A DNA stretch of 64,000 nucleotides from Allosediminivita pacifica (GCF_003054175.1 NZ_QBKN01000027.1:1-64000), one strand, 5' to 3'; positions 47,116 through 56,140 are shown, numbered from the stretch's first letter. Numbers and translations are program-made. The notes: generated by a model not told the origin, from the letters alone.

Positions 47116-47952
47116 TCAGCCTTTCACGGCGCCGAAGGTGAGCCCCGTCACGATGTGACGCTGCACCATGGTGAAGACGATCAGCGCCGGGATCAGGGTA
47201 AAGACCGAGATCGCCGCCATGATCCCCCACTCCGTCCCGGTGGTGGTCACGTATTCCGACAGGCCGGTGGTCAGCGTTCGGGCGTTGAAATTGGTGAGCG
47301 TCGCGGCCAGCAGGTATTCGTTCCAGGCAAAGACCCAGGTCAGGATCAGCGTCACCGCGAGGCCCGGGCGGCACAGCGGGAAGACCACTTCCGAGATCAC
47401 CTTCCAGCTCGACGCGCCATCCACATAGGCCGCCTCGTCCAGCTCGCGCGGGATGCCGTCGAGCGTCGGCCGCAGGGTCCAGATCGCGAAGGGCAGGTTG
47501 AAGGTGCAATAGACCAGGATCATCCCGATCCGCGTGTCGAGCAGCGTGAAATCCCCCACCCGGTAGACCTGGGTCATCAGCAGGAAGAGCGGCAGCAGGA
47601 ACACGGCCGGCGGCGCCATCCGGTTGGTGATGGTCCAGAAGAAGATCGACTCCTTCCCGCCCAGATCGAAGCGCGTCAGCGCGTAGCAGGCGAAGAAGCC
47701 AAGCCCCGTGCAGAGCAGCGCGTTGCCCGACGAGATGATGAGCGAGTTCAGCATGTAGCCGCGCAGCGTCCGGTCGGTCCAGACATCCACGTAGTTCTGC
47801 CAATAGGCGCTCTTCAGGATGATGTCGGGGGTCGAGAAGAGGTCCACCGCCGGTTTCACCGAGATCACGAAAAGCCAGTAGATCGGGAACAGCGTCAGGA
47901 AGCTGATGAAGATCCAGAACAGTGTCCGAAGCCAGGGATTGCCCTTTTTCAT
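47116..47952 (-). CDS. Carbohydrate ABC transporter permease (SmoG/MalG-like)
   Basis: The ATG giving MKKGNPWLRTLFWIFISFLTLF is chosen (278 residues). The protein has six membrane segments and the EAA loop LDEAAYVDGASSWKVISEVVFPL that docks to the ATPase. It is the second permease of the polyol system, 10 nt after the first. Confidence 0.93.
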   Translation of the reverse strand: MKKGNPWLRTLFWIFISFLTLFPIYWLFVISVKPAVDLFSTPDIILKSAYWQNYVDVWTDRTLRGYMLNSLIISSGNALLCTGLGFFACYALTRFDLGGKESIFFWTITNRMAPPAVFLLPLFLLMTQVYRVGDFTLLDTRIGMILVYCTFNLPFAIWTLRPTLDGIPRELDEAAYVDGASSWKVISEVVFPLCRPGLAVTLILTWVFAWNEYLLAATLTNFNARTLTTGLSEYVTTTGTEWGIMAAISVFTLIPALIVFTMVQRHIVTGLTFGAVKG

Positions 47953-47962
47953 GTCCGTGCCC

Positions 47963-48835
47963 TCACTTCTTGGTCCGGGGTGCCAGCATGCCGACATAGA
48001 GCAACCAGCAAACGACAATGGTCAGGTAGAGGACGATCACGGAGATGGCCGATCCGTAGCCGTAGTTCGTCTTCGGGAAGACCTCCTTGAAGATGTGCAC
48101 GCCCAGATATCGCGTCGCCGATCCCGGCCCGCCACCGGTCAGCATCAGCACCTCGTCCACGGTGCGCAGCGCGTCCATCAGCCGGATAAAGACCGTGGCC
48201 ACCACTGCTGGCGCAATCATCGGCAGCGTGATGTGCCAGAAGATCTGCCGCTTGCCGGCGCCGTCGATCTGCGCCTGCTCGAAGGGATCGGCGGGCAGCG
48301 ACACCAGCGCCGCGATCAGCGTCAGCGTGACCAGCGGAGTCCAGTGCCAGACGTCCATGATCACCGTCACCGTAAAGGCCGCCAGCGCAGATTGTCCGAT
48401 GTTCAGGTCGTACCCGATCCATTCGTCCAGCAGATGCGGAATGATCCCGATCGAGGGCGTCGTCATCAGCTTCCAGATCGAACCGACGATGATCGGCGCC
48501 ATGATCAGCGGCAGGGTGTGGATCGTGCGGAAGATCGCCTTGCCGGGGAAGTCCTTCATGAAGGCCGTGGCCAGCAAGTAGCCCACGATCAGTTCGGTCA
48601 GCACCGCGAAGACCACGAAGGCGACCGTCACCCCGAGCGAGGCCAGGAAGCCGCTGTCGAAGACCAGCCGGCGAAAGTTGTCGGCGCCGGTGTAGATGAT
48701 CTCGGGGTTCACCGCGAAGGGGTTCCACTGGTGGAACGACAGCCACACCACGTAGAAGAACGGCACCGCGCCGAAGAGAAAGAGAACCAGGAGCGTTGGC
48801 GCAAGAAGCCACCACCCCAGCCTGTTGGAGTGCAT
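47963..48835 (-). CDS. Carbohydrate ABC transporter permease (SmoF/MalF-like)
   Basis: This 290-residue protein has six membrane segments, an N-terminal PTLLVLFLFGAVPFFYVVWLSF typical of the MalF/UgpA group, and the EAA loop FEQAQIDGAGKRQIFWHITLPM. It pairs with the following permease. It is 105 nt downstream of the binding protein gene, a usual gap where the binding protein is made in excess. Confidence 0.93.
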   Translation of the reverse strand: MHSNRLGWWLLAPTLLVLFLFGAVPFFYVVWLSFHQWNPFAVNPEIIYTGADNFRRLVFDSGFLASLGVTVAFVVFAVLTELIVGYLLATAFMKDFPGKAIFRTIHTLPLIMAPIIVGSIWKLMTTPSIGIIPHLLDEWIGYDLNIGQSALAAFTVTVIMDVWHWTPLVTLTLIAALVSLPADPFEQAQIDGAGKRQIFWHITLPMIAPAVVATVFIRLMDALRTVDEVLMLTGGGPGSATRYLGVHIFKEVFPKTNYGYGSAISVIVLYLTIVVCWLLYVGMLAPRTKK

Positions 48836-48940
48836 TGTCGCGACCTTTCTTGAAAGGTGCCCCGGCGCGACCTTGGCGCGATTGCGCCGGGGCGACTGGC
48901 GTGCCGAACGGGAGGGGACGGCGCGCCCTGACTGCCTGGC

Positions 48941-50392
48941 CTATTGGCGGTAGCCGAGGGTGGTCAGTTCCTCCTCGGCGATGCGGGCCATCTCGTCGAG
49001 CCCCTCGTCGACGCCGGTGTCCCCGGTGAGGATCGAGTAGAAGGTCGGCGCCGTCGCCTCGAGCACCTGCCGGTGGAACGGGTATTCCGGTGCACCCTTG
49101 AACAGGTAGCCCTGGTCGCGAAGCATCGAGTAGTAACCGCCCAGTTCCTCGTCGAGCTCCTTCACCTTCGGCGCGTCATAGGTCGAGGTCAGCGTGATCC
49201 GCGAAGCCATCGCCCATTCCTCCTGCACCTCGGGCAGGGCCATGAACTGAAGGAACAGCAGCGCGGCATCCTGATTCTTGGAGGTTGTCGGCAGGCCGAA
49301 GGCGCCGCCGTCGTAGTAGCCGATGTAGCCCTCGCCACTCTCGGCAGCTTCCATCACGCCGTCTTCCAGCGGCGGCAGGGCGACGCCCACGTTGCCCACC
49401 ACACGCGACTTGGTATCATCGGCGGCAATCCAGGCGGCGTTCTCGCCGTAGACCAGTCCCTGCGCGACGCGGCCCGCGGCAAAGGTCGTGGCGACCTCGG
49501 TCCAGGTCGACTGCACCGATTCAGGCGGCGCGAGATCCCGCATCGACAGCCACCAGGTCAGCGCCTCTTTCGCGGCGTCCGAGTTCATCTCGCCGCCGTT
49601 CTCGACGCTCGCGGCATAGTTCTCGTCGGGATTGATGCCCCAGTCGTAGACGCCGTAGGTGGGCGCCACAGACTCGAAATACTCGTACCACGAGGCGGGG
49701 TGCCCGGTATGGGCCTGCGCCGTGGTCCCCCAGAGATCCATGTCGTTTTCTTCGCCATAGGCCGTGAAGAACCGGGCGATCTCGGAGTATTCCTCGTGCG
49801 TCGTCGCGGGTTTGAGGTCGTGGCCGGTTTCTTCCTTGAAGGCGGCCTGGATCTCGGGATCTTCGAAAAGATCCTTCCGGTAGAGATAGATCTTGATGAA
49901 GGCTTCCATCGGCAGGCCGTAAAGATCACCGTCCTCGGCCCCGCGGAAGTTGTCGGCGAAGCTGGTGAAATTCGCCTCCTCGTAGTTGGGCGCCTTCAGC
50001 TCGGGATGCTCTTCCAGCGCCTCGGTGATGTTCACCAGGAAGTCGCGCGCCAGGTAGGCATAGACGATATCCTGCTCGATATAGACCATGTCGTAGATAC
50101 CGGTGCCGGCCTCCATGTCCTTGATGGCCTTGTCGTACATCTGGTCCCACGAGGTCGTCTCGACATCGACACGGATGCCGGTCAGCTCCTCGAACTTCGG
50201 GGCCAGAACGTCGCTGACGAAATTGGACGGCGGCGTCGACTCGGTCACGCCACGCAGCGTCACGCCGTCGAACTTGGTACCCGCCTCGGACCACCAGTCG
50301 GCGTCCTCGATAGTGATGTCCTGCGCCGTTGCCAGTCCGGCGGCCATGGACAGCGCAAGCGCCGAAGCGCCCGCCCGGAATGCGATCTTCAT
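48941..50392 (-). CDS. ABC transporter substrate-binding protein, family 1 (polyol)
   Basis: The ATG giving MKIAFRAGASALALSMAAGLATAQ, a signal peptide, is chosen because GGGAGGAG lies just upstream (483 residues). The protein has the family 1 features LAPKFEELTGIRVDVETTSWDQMYDKAIKDMEAGTG and a TGGHPASWYEY-type hinge region. It resembles the mannitol/sorbitol/xylitol binding proteins of rhodobacters. It opens the minus-strand operon, divergent from the SorC regulator gene. Confidence 0.92.
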   Translation of the reverse strand: MKIAFRAGASALALSMAAGLATAQDITIEDADWWSEAGTKFDGVTLRGVTESTPPSNFVSDVLAPKFEELTGIRVDVETTSWDQMYDKAIKDMEAGTGIYDMVYIEQDIVYAYLARDFLVNITEALEEHPELKAPNYEEANFTSFADNFRGAEDGDLYGLPMEAFIKIYLYRKDLFEDPEIQAAFKEETGHDLKPATTHEEYSEIARFFTAYGEENDMDLWGTTAQAHTGHPASWYEYFESVAPTYGVYDWGINPDENYAASVENGGEMNSDAAKEALTWWLSMRDLAPPESVQSTWTEVATTFAAGRVAQGLVYGENAAWIAADDTKSRVVGNVGVALPPLEDGVMEAAESGEGYIGYYDGGAFGLPTTSKNQDAALLFLQFMALPEVQEEWAMASRITLTSTYDAPKVKELDEELGGYYSMLRDQGYLFKGAPEYPFHRQVLEATAPTFYSILTGDTGVDEGLDEMARIAEEELTTLGYRQ

Positions 50393-50593
50393 GAGCTCCT
50401 CCCACAGAGTTGGCAGCGATGCGCCGGCACCAGGTCCTCCGGCCGCGCACATCCCCGTGGCATGAAATTACATATGTATCTGAATCTGATCAACTGAATA
50501 TTTTCACATGTTCGTATTGCGTGACATCTGTATATGATGGCACATCCCTTGAAGGAGGCGCCCCAACGCGCCGCACGGAGGGCCCAGAGACAC
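50393..50593. promoter_or_regulatory. Divergent promoter region of the polyol cluster
   Basis: About 200 nt separate the binding-protein gene from the chosen SorC start. The stretch 50460-50535 is markedly AT-rich and contains CATATG, TTCACA and GTGACA elements with a loose TTCAC/GTGA dyad (50503-50525), a likely place for SorC binding and both promoters. No precise operator can be defined. Confidence 0.4.
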
Positions 50594-51562
50594 ATGCCGC
50601 GCGAGCAACAGGACGACAGCGACGCCTTCATCTGCGAGGTCTGCTGGCACTACTTCATCAACGAAATGACGCAGGCCGAGGTCGCGCGGATGATGGGAGT
50701 GACGCGCCTGCGCGTGAACCAGGCGATCCAGAAGGCCCGCGCCCGCGGCATGGTTCGGATCGAACTCGACTCGCCCTTCCTGCCCCGCGTGGAACTTCAG
50801 GACCGGCTGCGCAGCCACCTCGGCGTCGCGAAGGTTCTCGTGGCACCCGCCAGCCGAGACAGTTACGACTACCACACCCCCGTGGGCGCCGCGTTGGCAA
50901 GCTACCTGGTCGAGGCGCTGCGCGACGGCGGCTGGAAGCGGCTCGGCGTGTCCTGGGGCCTCACACTCGAAAGCGCCATGCGCCGCCTGCCGAACTTGGA
51001 CCACCCGGATCTCGAGGTGGTCTCCATGCTCGGCGGCACCTCGCGCGGCGCGTCCTTCAACGCCTTTTCCATCGCGTCCGGCCTCGCCGGCAAGCTCGGC
51101 GCGCAGTATTCGCTGCTGACCGCGCCGGTCTACCTGTCCGAAGGCGTCGACCGCGAGGCCTTCCTCGGGCAGGACCTTTTCCGCGCCCATTTCGACAAGT
51201 TCGAGGACCTCGACGCTGCAATCCTCACGGCAAGCGATGTCTCCGAGAAATCCTTCCTCGTGGCCAACGGCCTGCCGGGCGAGGTCAGCTCGGAGGAGCT
51301 GATCGCTGCCGGCGCCATCGGCGACGTGCTGGGCCGTTTTCTCGATGCCGAAGGGCAGCCCATCGATCACCCCATCGACGGGCGCGCCATCGGCGTCTCG
51401 ACCGATGTCGTCGCGCGCGTGCCGCTCAAAATCATGGCCGCCGCCGGCCAGCACAAGGCCCCGATCATCCGGGCCGCCGCACGCGCCGGCCTCATCGATA
51501 CGTTGGTGACCGACGACGTCACCGCCGAACTGCTGCTTGCCGACCAGGGAGGAGACCCATGA
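50594..51562 (+). CDS. SorC-family transcriptional regulator
   Basis: The ATG giving MPREQQDDSDAFICEVCWHYF (322 residues) fits the family length; an ATG pair at 50534/50537 would add 20 residues but has no ribosome site. The N-terminal helix-turn-helix is MTQAEVARMMGVTRLRVNQAIQKAR, followed by the sugar-phosphate-isomerase-like effector domain (LGVSWGLTLESAMR, DVVARVPLKIMAAAGQHKAPIIRAA). SorC proteins respond to sugar or polyol phosphates. It is divergent from the transporter and overlaps the next SDR by 4 nt, so it likely controls both. Confidence 0.87.
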   Translation: MPREQQDDSDAFICEVCWHYFINEMTQAEVARMMGVTRLRVNQAIQKARARGMVRIELDSPFLPRVELQDRLRSHLGVAKVLVAPASRDSYDYHTPVGAALASYLVEALRDGGWKRLGVSWGLTLESAMRRLPNLDHPDLEVVSMLGGTSRGASFNAFSIASGLAGKLGAQYSLLTAPVYLSEGVDREAFLGQDLFRAHFDKFEDLDAAILTASDVSEKSFLVANGLPGEVSSEELIAAGAIGDVLGRFLDAEGQPIDHPIDGRAIGVSTDVVARVPLKIMAAAGQHKAPIIRAAARAGLIDTLVTDDVTAELLLADQGGDP

Positions 51563-52290
51563 CAAGCGACTTCGAAGGCCGCACCGCCATCGTCACCGGC
51601 GCCGGCAAGGGCATCGGCCGCGCCACGGCGACGCTGCTGGCCAAACGCGGCGCGCGGGTGGTGGCGATTGCTCGCACCCGCGCCGACCTCGACAGCCTCG
51701 CCGCCGAGACAGGCGCGCGCGTCATCGCTGTCGACCTTGCCGATAGTGCTACCGCCCGCGCCGCCATGGAGCAGGCGGGCCCGGCCGAGTTTCTCGTCAA
51801 CTGTGCCGGGATCAACGTGCTGGAATCGGTGCTCGACATGACCGAGGAGGGCTACGAGGCGGTCATGGGCATCAATCTGCGCGCCGCGCTGATCTGCGCG
51901 CAGGCCTTCGCACGAGCCCGCATCGCCGCTGGCGGCGGTGGCGCCATAGTCAACGTGACCTCCATCGCCGGGCACCGCGGCTTTCCGGAACACCTCTGCT
52001 ACGCGGCGTCCAAGGCCGGCCTCGAGGGGGCAAGCCGCGTCATGGCACGCGAGCTCGGTCCGCACGGCATCCGGGTCAACTGCGTGGCCCCCACCATCAC
52101 CATGACCGAACTGGCCGCCGCCGCATGGAGCGACCCCGCCAAGTCCGAACCGATGATGGTCCGCCATCCCTCGGGCCGATTTGCCGAGGTCGATCACGTC
52201 GCCACAGCCATCGCCGCGCTGCTTTCGGAGGACAGCGCCATGGTCAGCGGTGCCGTACTGCCCGTCGACGGCGGCTTTCTCGCCGTCTGA
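51559..52290 (+). CDS. Short-chain dehydrogenase, L-xylulose reductase-like
   Basis: The ATG overlapping the SorC stop is chosen (243 residues). It has the NADP-type motif GAGKGIGRATA, NCAGINVLESV, the catalytic S-Y-K (VTSIAGHRG, YAASKAG) and the C-terminal LPVDGGFLAV. The sequence resembles carbonyl/L-xylulose reductases and polyol dehydrogenases, fitting a pentitol pathway, though the exact polyol is not visible. Confidence 0.87.
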   Translation: MTSDFEGRTAIVTGAGKGIGRATATLLAKRGARVVAIARTRADLDSLAAETGARVIAVDLADSATARAAMEQAGPAEFLVNCAGINVLESVLDMTEEGYEAVMGINLRAALICAQAFARARIAAGGGGAIVNVTSIAGHRGFPEHLCYAASKAGLEGASRVMARELGPHGIRVNCVAPTITMTELAAAAWSDPAKSEPMMVRHPSGRFAEVDHVATAIAALLSEDSAMVSGAVLPVDGGFLAV

Positions 52291-52320
52291 CACTCACGAG
52301 CCACAAGGGAGGAGGACCCC

Positions 52321-53049
52321 ATGGCACTCGCATTCGAAGGAAAGGTCGCCGCGATCACCGGCGGCGCATCGGGCATCGGGCTGGCCACAGGCCGGGCCCT
52401 GCTCGAAGGGGGCGCCACAGTCGTCCTCGTCGACCGCGACAAGGCCGCGCTCGACCGGCTGACTGCGGAACTCGGCAAAAACTGCCTTGCCCAGGTCACC
52501 GATCTGCTCGACGCAGAAAGCTGCGACGCCATGGTGCCAGAGATCCTGGAACGCACCGGCCGCATCGACATCCTCCATTGCAACGCAGGCAGCTACATTG
52601 GCGGCGACCTGAGCGAGACCAATCCCGCCACCATAGACCGCATGCTGAACCTCAACGTCAACGCGGTGATGAAGAACGTGCATGCGGTGATCCCGCACAT
52701 GACCGAACGCGGCAGCGGCGACATCCTCGTGACCTGCTCGGTCGCGGGGCACTCGGCCATCCCGTGGGAGCCGGTCTACTCGGCCTCGAAGTGGGCGATG
52801 ACCAGCTTCGTGCAGATCATGCGCCGCCAGATGCTGCCTCACGGTGTTCGCGTTGGGCAGGTTTCTCCCGGGCCCGTCGCCTCCGCCCTCCTGGCCGACT
52901 GGCCCGAGGAGAACCTGCGCAAGGCCAAGGAGGCCGGCGCCCTGCTCGATCCAAGCGAAGTGGCCGACGCCGCCATTTTTGCGCTATCCCGGCCGCGCAA
53001 TGTCACGATACGCGACATGGTCGTGCTGCCGTCCACCTTCGACATCTAG
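52321..53049 (+). CDS. Short-chain dehydrogenase, ribitol 2-dehydrogenase-like
   Basis: This 242-residue SDR begins MALAFEGKVAAITGGASGIGLATG and has CNAGSYIGGDL and the catalytic YSASKWAM. Its C-terminus (RNVTIRDMVVLPSTFDI) is like ribitol-type dehydrogenases. GGGAGGAGG precedes the ATG. It is the third gene of the SorC operon; two SDRs and one MDR in one cluster suggest more than one polyol or position is oxidised. Confidence 0.85.
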   Translation: MALAFEGKVAAITGGASGIGLATGRALLEGGATVVLVDRDKAALDRLTAELGKNCLAQVTDLLDAESCDAMVPEILERTGRIDILHCNAGSYIGGDLSETNPATIDRMLNLNVNAVMKNVHAVIPHMTERGSGDILVTCSVAGHSAIPWEPVYSASKWAMTSFVQIMRRQMLPHGVRVGQVSPGPVASALLADWPEENLRKAKEAGALLDPSEVADAAIFALSRPRNVTIRDMVVLPSTFDI

Positions 53050-53109
53050 GCCCCGGCCTCGAATCATGACGCCCTCTGGCCGACACGCCAGAGACACAAA
53101 CAGGACACA

Positions 53110-53156
53110 GCGCCCGGATCGCGCCTCCAACGGCGCAGACCGGGCGCCTTTGTTCG
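53110..53156 (+). terminator. Terminator of the SorC-SDR operon
   Basis: GCGCCCGG (53110-53117) pairs with CCGGGCGC (53140-53147), enclosing a second GCGCC/GGCGC stem, and CTTTGTT follows. It lies about 60 nt after the last SDR stop. Confidence 0.7.
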
Positions 53157-53207
53157 CCTGATACACGCATCGGATGCTGAAAATCCAATTCCATCAGGCG
53201 AGACACA

Positions 53208-53276
53208 ACCCATGGATGCAAATCGGGCCATTCTCGCCACAATTCATTGACGTTAAGATAATATTCATCCATGGGT
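53208..53276. repeat. Widely spaced perfect inverted repeat before the VPLPA-CTERM gene
   Basis: ACCCATGGATG (53208-53218) and CATCCATGGGT (53266-53276) are an 11-bp perfect inverted repeat 47 nt apart; the spacer is AT-rich and holds TTGACG and TAATAT promoter-like hexamers. Two operators for a looping or dimeric regulator are possible. A further hairpin (GGCGA/TCGCC, about 53284-53303) lies in the leader. Confidence 0.45.
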
Positions 53277-53333
53277 GAAAATTGGCGACAAAGTGTCATC
53301 GCCCCAGTTTAGCCACGTATCGAGGATTTCCCG

Positions 53334-53906
53334 ATGTCCAGCCTGAAAACGCTCGCGATTGCTGCGGTCACGACCGCTTCCCTAGTCTCCGGCGCTTCCG
53401 CCGCCATCGTCAGCACCGGCACCAAGTCTGTCGATATCACCTGCACAGGCTCCTGCGAATTCTGGGATCTGTCGATCGACGACTTCAACGCTGAGGGCGG
53501 TAACTGGGTGAGCGCCTCCTATGGCAAGATCGGCAACAGCAACAGCAACGCCAATCGCCTGAGTTTCGTGAACAACATCCTCGGCACGACCTATGCCGGA
53601 CAGTCCGAATCTTCGGACACCGATTTCAGCGCCCCCAAACTTGCCAACTTCAAGGACGAGGACGGTGGCTGGTCCGGCTCGTCGGAATACTACCTCGCCT
53701 GGGGTGGCAAGGATCCGCGCTACGTCCTGATCAAGAACAATACCGCGAACAACGTCTTCAGCTGGAATGACCCAGGCAAGGCCTCGGGCTTGAGCGGCGC
53801 CGATGGCTTCGGCGAGATTTCCGCCGTGCCGCTTCCCGCCGCCGGCCTCCTTGGGATCTTCGGCCTCGGCAGCCTCGCAGCCTTGCGGCGCCGTCGCCGG
53901 GCCTGA
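53334..53906 (+). CDS. Secreted protein with VPLPA-CTERM sorting signal
   Basis: This 190-residue protein has a signal peptide (MSSLKTLAIAAVTTASLVSGASA), a polar Ser/Asn/Gly-rich middle, a possible disulfide pair (CTGSC near residue 36), and a C-terminal VPLPAAGLLGIFGLGSLAALRRRRRA. That tail is a VPLPA-CTERM signal: motif, membrane helix, arginine cluster. Such tails are processed by an exosortase and the proteins go to the surface or biofilm matrix. No exosortase gene is in the window. A strong terminator follows. Confidence 0.85.
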   Translation: MSSLKTLAIAAVTTASLVSGASAAIVSTGTKSVDITCTGSCEFWDLSIDDFNAEGGNWVSASYGKIGNSNSNANRLSFVNNILGTTYAGQSESSDTDFSAPKLANFKDEDGGWSGSSEYYLAWGGKDPRYVLIKNNTANNVFSWNDPGKASGLSGADGFGEISAVPLPAAGLLGIFGLGSLAALRRRRRA

Positions 53907-53934
53907 ATCGGCCAAAGATATTCCTGGTTGCATT

Positions 53935-53961
53935 AAGGGCGGCCACGCGGGCCGCCCTTTT
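53935..53961 (+). terminator. Terminator after the VPLPA-CTERM gene
   Basis: AAGGGCGGCC (53935-53944) and GGCCGCCCTT (53950-53959) form a 10-bp perfect stem with a 5-nt loop ending in TTTTC. It is a canonical intrinsic terminator 28 nt after the stop. Confidence 0.85.
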
Positions 53962-53988
53962 CATTGCCGCAGCCGCGCAACCATGGCG

Positions 53989-54786
53989 TCAGGCGATTTT
54001 CTGGCCGGAGTAGCCCATCTGCTCCGAAATCTCCCGCCCCACGTCCAGAAGAAGTCCCGCGTATTCGCTACGCCGGCTTTCCTCGAAGCGAAACAGGGGA
54101 AACGACATCGAGATTGCCGCCATCGACTTGCCGAGGTGATCGAGGATCGGCACCGCCATGCAGCGCACGCCGGCTTCGCTCTCTTCGATTTCCTCGGCGA
54201 ATCCGCGTTCTCGCGTTACGGCAAGCTGCTCACGCAGTGCGTCAGCATCAGTAATGGTGTTCGGCGCGAACTGCTTGAAGGTCATTGCGGCGATCCGCTC
54301 GTCGACCTCCTCCGGGCTGCGAAAGGCGAGTAGTGCCTTGCCGAGCGACGTACTGAAAAGCGGATTGCGCTGGCCGATGGTGCTTTTCATCGAGAGATTG
54401 TAGGCGGAAGGACGGGCATGCACGTAGACGACACGGTTGTCGTGTTCGTCCAGAACACCCAAGTTGATCGATTCGCCGGTCGCCCGCGACAGCCGCCCCA
54501 TTCCGCGGTCGGCCACCCGTAGCAGGTCGGTTTCGGTGTTGAGCGCATGGACGGCGACACTGAAAAGCTTGAGCGTCAGGCTGTATCGCTCAGACTGCGG
54601 GTCCTGTTCGACGTAGCCAAGATCTACCATCGTCTGCAAGAGTCGGTGCGTCGTGCTCTTGGAGGTCATCGCCCGCTGCGCGATCGTGGCAAGCGCCGCC
54701 TCGCGCTCGTCCGAGAGCGTCTCGAGCACCGAAATGACCTTCATCACGGATGCGACGTTGTCTGATTTGCCGGTGGTGGTCGCCAT
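53989..54786 (-). CDS. IclR-family transcriptional regulator
   Basis: The ATG giving MATTTGKSDNVASVMKVISVLETLS (265 residues) has GGGAAG upstream. The N-terminal winged helix includes LATIAQRAMTSKSTTHRLLQTMVDLGYVEQ, and the C-terminal GAF-like ligand domain has STSLGKALLAF and GVRCMAVPILD typical of IclR/KdgR. It is divergent from the GH105-TRAP operon and probably senses a uronic acid breakdown product (as KdgR does); that is inference. Confidence 0.92.
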   Translation of the reverse strand: MATTTGKSDNVASVMKVISVLETLSDEREAALATIAQRAMTSKSTTHRLLQTMVDLGYVEQDPQSERYSLTLKLFSVAVHALNTETDLLRVADRGMGRLSRATGESINLGVLDEHDNRVVYVHARPSAYNLSMKSTIGQRNPLFSTSLGKALLAFRSPEEVDERIAAMTFKQFAPNTITDADALREQLAVTRERGFAEEIEESEAGVRCMAVPILDHLGKSMAAISMSFPLFRFEESRRSEYAGLLLDVGREISEQMGYSGQKIA

Positions 54787-54805
54787 CACTGCTTCCCGAT
54801 TTTTT

Positions 54806-54820
54806 CAGAACACCATTCTG
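54806..54820. promoter_or_regulatory. IclR-type operator 1
   Basis: CAGAA-CACCA-TTCTG is a perfect inverted repeat flanked by T-runs, 20 nt upstream of the IclR start codon. It shares a CNNAAC...TTCNG pattern with operator 2 and probably mediates autoregulation. Confidence 0.55.
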
Positions 54821-54947
54821 TTTTTTCGTCACGATGAAGTCAACAAGACAGCCACGGAAGGCAAAACTCTTTCTGATGCAGTGGCTTCGGAGTATTTCAG
54901 CCGAAACCGAGAGACCGCTTGATCCCGGCGACAGGGTGTGCTTCCTT

Positions 54948-54972
54948 ATTTTCGAAACGGCGTTCCGAAAAT
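54948..54972. promoter_or_regulatory. IclR-type operator 2
   Basis: Arms ATTTTCGAAAC and GTTCCGAAAAT around GGC form a 25-bp near-perfect palindrome (10 of 11 positions) ending 24 nt before the GH105 ATG. The location fits repression of the GH105-TRAP operon by the divergent IclR protein. Confidence 0.6.
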
Positions 54973-54995
54973 ATCGGTGCGAGGGAGGAGACCAC

Positions 54996-56114
54996 ATGCA
55001 TCCGCTTCTGCGGCAACCGGACCATTTCATCTCGCGCAGCGAGACCTGCGAGCTCATCGACCGACTGGCCGAGAATCTCGTCGCCATCGAGGACACCACC
55101 GGCGAGTTTCTCCTGCGGCTCGAAGACGGCCGCGTCATCGACACCAAGGGCTGGGCCGGCTGGGAATGGACGCACGGCATCGGGCTCTACGGGCTTTTCA
55201 AGTACTGGGAGCTGACCGGCAATGCCCGCGCGATGGAGATCATCCACGAGTGGTTCGATGCACGCCTGGCCGAGGGCACGCCGACAAAGAACATCAACAC
55301 CGTTGCTCCCTTCCTGACGCTGGCGCATCTCTACGAACGCGATCCGCGCCCGACCTGGCGGCCCTATCTCGAACGCTGGGCCGAATGGGTCATGCACGAG
55401 ATGCCCCGCGTCCGCGACGGCGGCCTTCAGCACATCGTCTACAACAGCGTCAACGACCAGCAGATGTGGGACGACACGCTGATGATGAGCGTGATGCCCC
55501 TGGCCAAGATCGGGCTCCTGCTCGACCGTCCCGACTTCGTGGACGAGGCCAAGTTCCAGTTCCTGACCCATGCGCAGTACCTCATGGACACGCACAGCGG
55601 GCTCTGGTTCCACGGCTGGACCTTCGACGGCAACCACAACTTCGCCCGCGCGCTCTGGGCGCGGGGCAACTCCTGGGTGACCATCGTCATCCCCGAGTTC
55701 ATCGACATGCTCGACCTGCCAGCTGGCGACCCGGTGCGCCGTCACCTGATCGCCCTGCTGGAACGCCAGGCCGCGGCGCTGAAGGACAGCCAGCACGACA
55801 GCGGCCTCTGGCACACGCTGCTCGACGATCCCGGCAGCTATCTCGAGGCCTCGGCCACCGCGGGCTTCGGCTACGGGCTCACGAAAGCCGTGCGCAAGCG
55901 TTACATCGGGGAGGAATACCGCGAAACCGCCGAGCGCGCCGTCAAGGGCGTGGTCGACAACATCAGCCCAGAGGGCGAGCTGCTGAATGTCTCGTTCGGC
56001 ACCGCGATGGGCGATGACCTCGATTTCTACCGGCAGATCAAGCTGACCTCCATGCCCTACGGGCAGGCGATGGCGATGTTCTGCCTCGCGGAACACCTGA
56101 GAACCTACATCTGA
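54996..56114 (+). CDS. GH105 unsaturated glycuronyl hydrolase
   Basis: The ATG giving MHPLLRQPDHFISRSE is chosen for its GGGAGGAG site (372 residues). The (alpha/alpha)6 fold family is shown by GWEWTHGIGLYGLFKYWELTG, the catalytic aspartate region QMWDDTLMMSVM (about D159-D160), WFHGWTFDGNHNFARALWARGNSW and GLWHTLLDDPGSYLEASATAGFGYG. These enzymes remove the unsaturated uronic acid from oligosaccharides made by pectin, ulvan or rhamnogalacturonan lyases. There is no signal peptide, so the substrate must be imported, probably by the TRAP transporter encoded next. Confidence 0.9.
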   Translation: MHPLLRQPDHFISRSETCELIDRLAENLVAIEDTTGEFLLRLEDGRVIDTKGWAGWEWTHGIGLYGLFKYWELTGNARAMEIIHEWFDARLAEGTPTKNINTVAPFLTLAHLYERDPRPTWRPYLERWAEWVMHEMPRVRDGGLQHIVYNSVNDQQMWDDTLMMSVMPLAKIGLLLDRPDFVDEAKFQFLTHAQYLMDTHSGLWFHGWTFDGNHNFARALWARGNSWVTIVIPEFIDMLDLPAGDPVRRHLIALLERQAAALKDSQHDSGLWHTLLDDPGSYLEASATAGFGYGLTKAVRKRYIGEEYRETAERAVKGVVDNISPEGELLNVSFGTAMGDDLDFYRQIKLTSMPYGQAMAMFCLAEHLRTYI

Positions 56115-56140
56115 CGACGTATCCAAGGGAGGAGAACCTT

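Noticed and set aside
54897-56126. 409-codon minus-strand frame opposite GH105
   Set aside because: Antisense shadow; the plus frame has GH105 motifs and a strong ribosome site.
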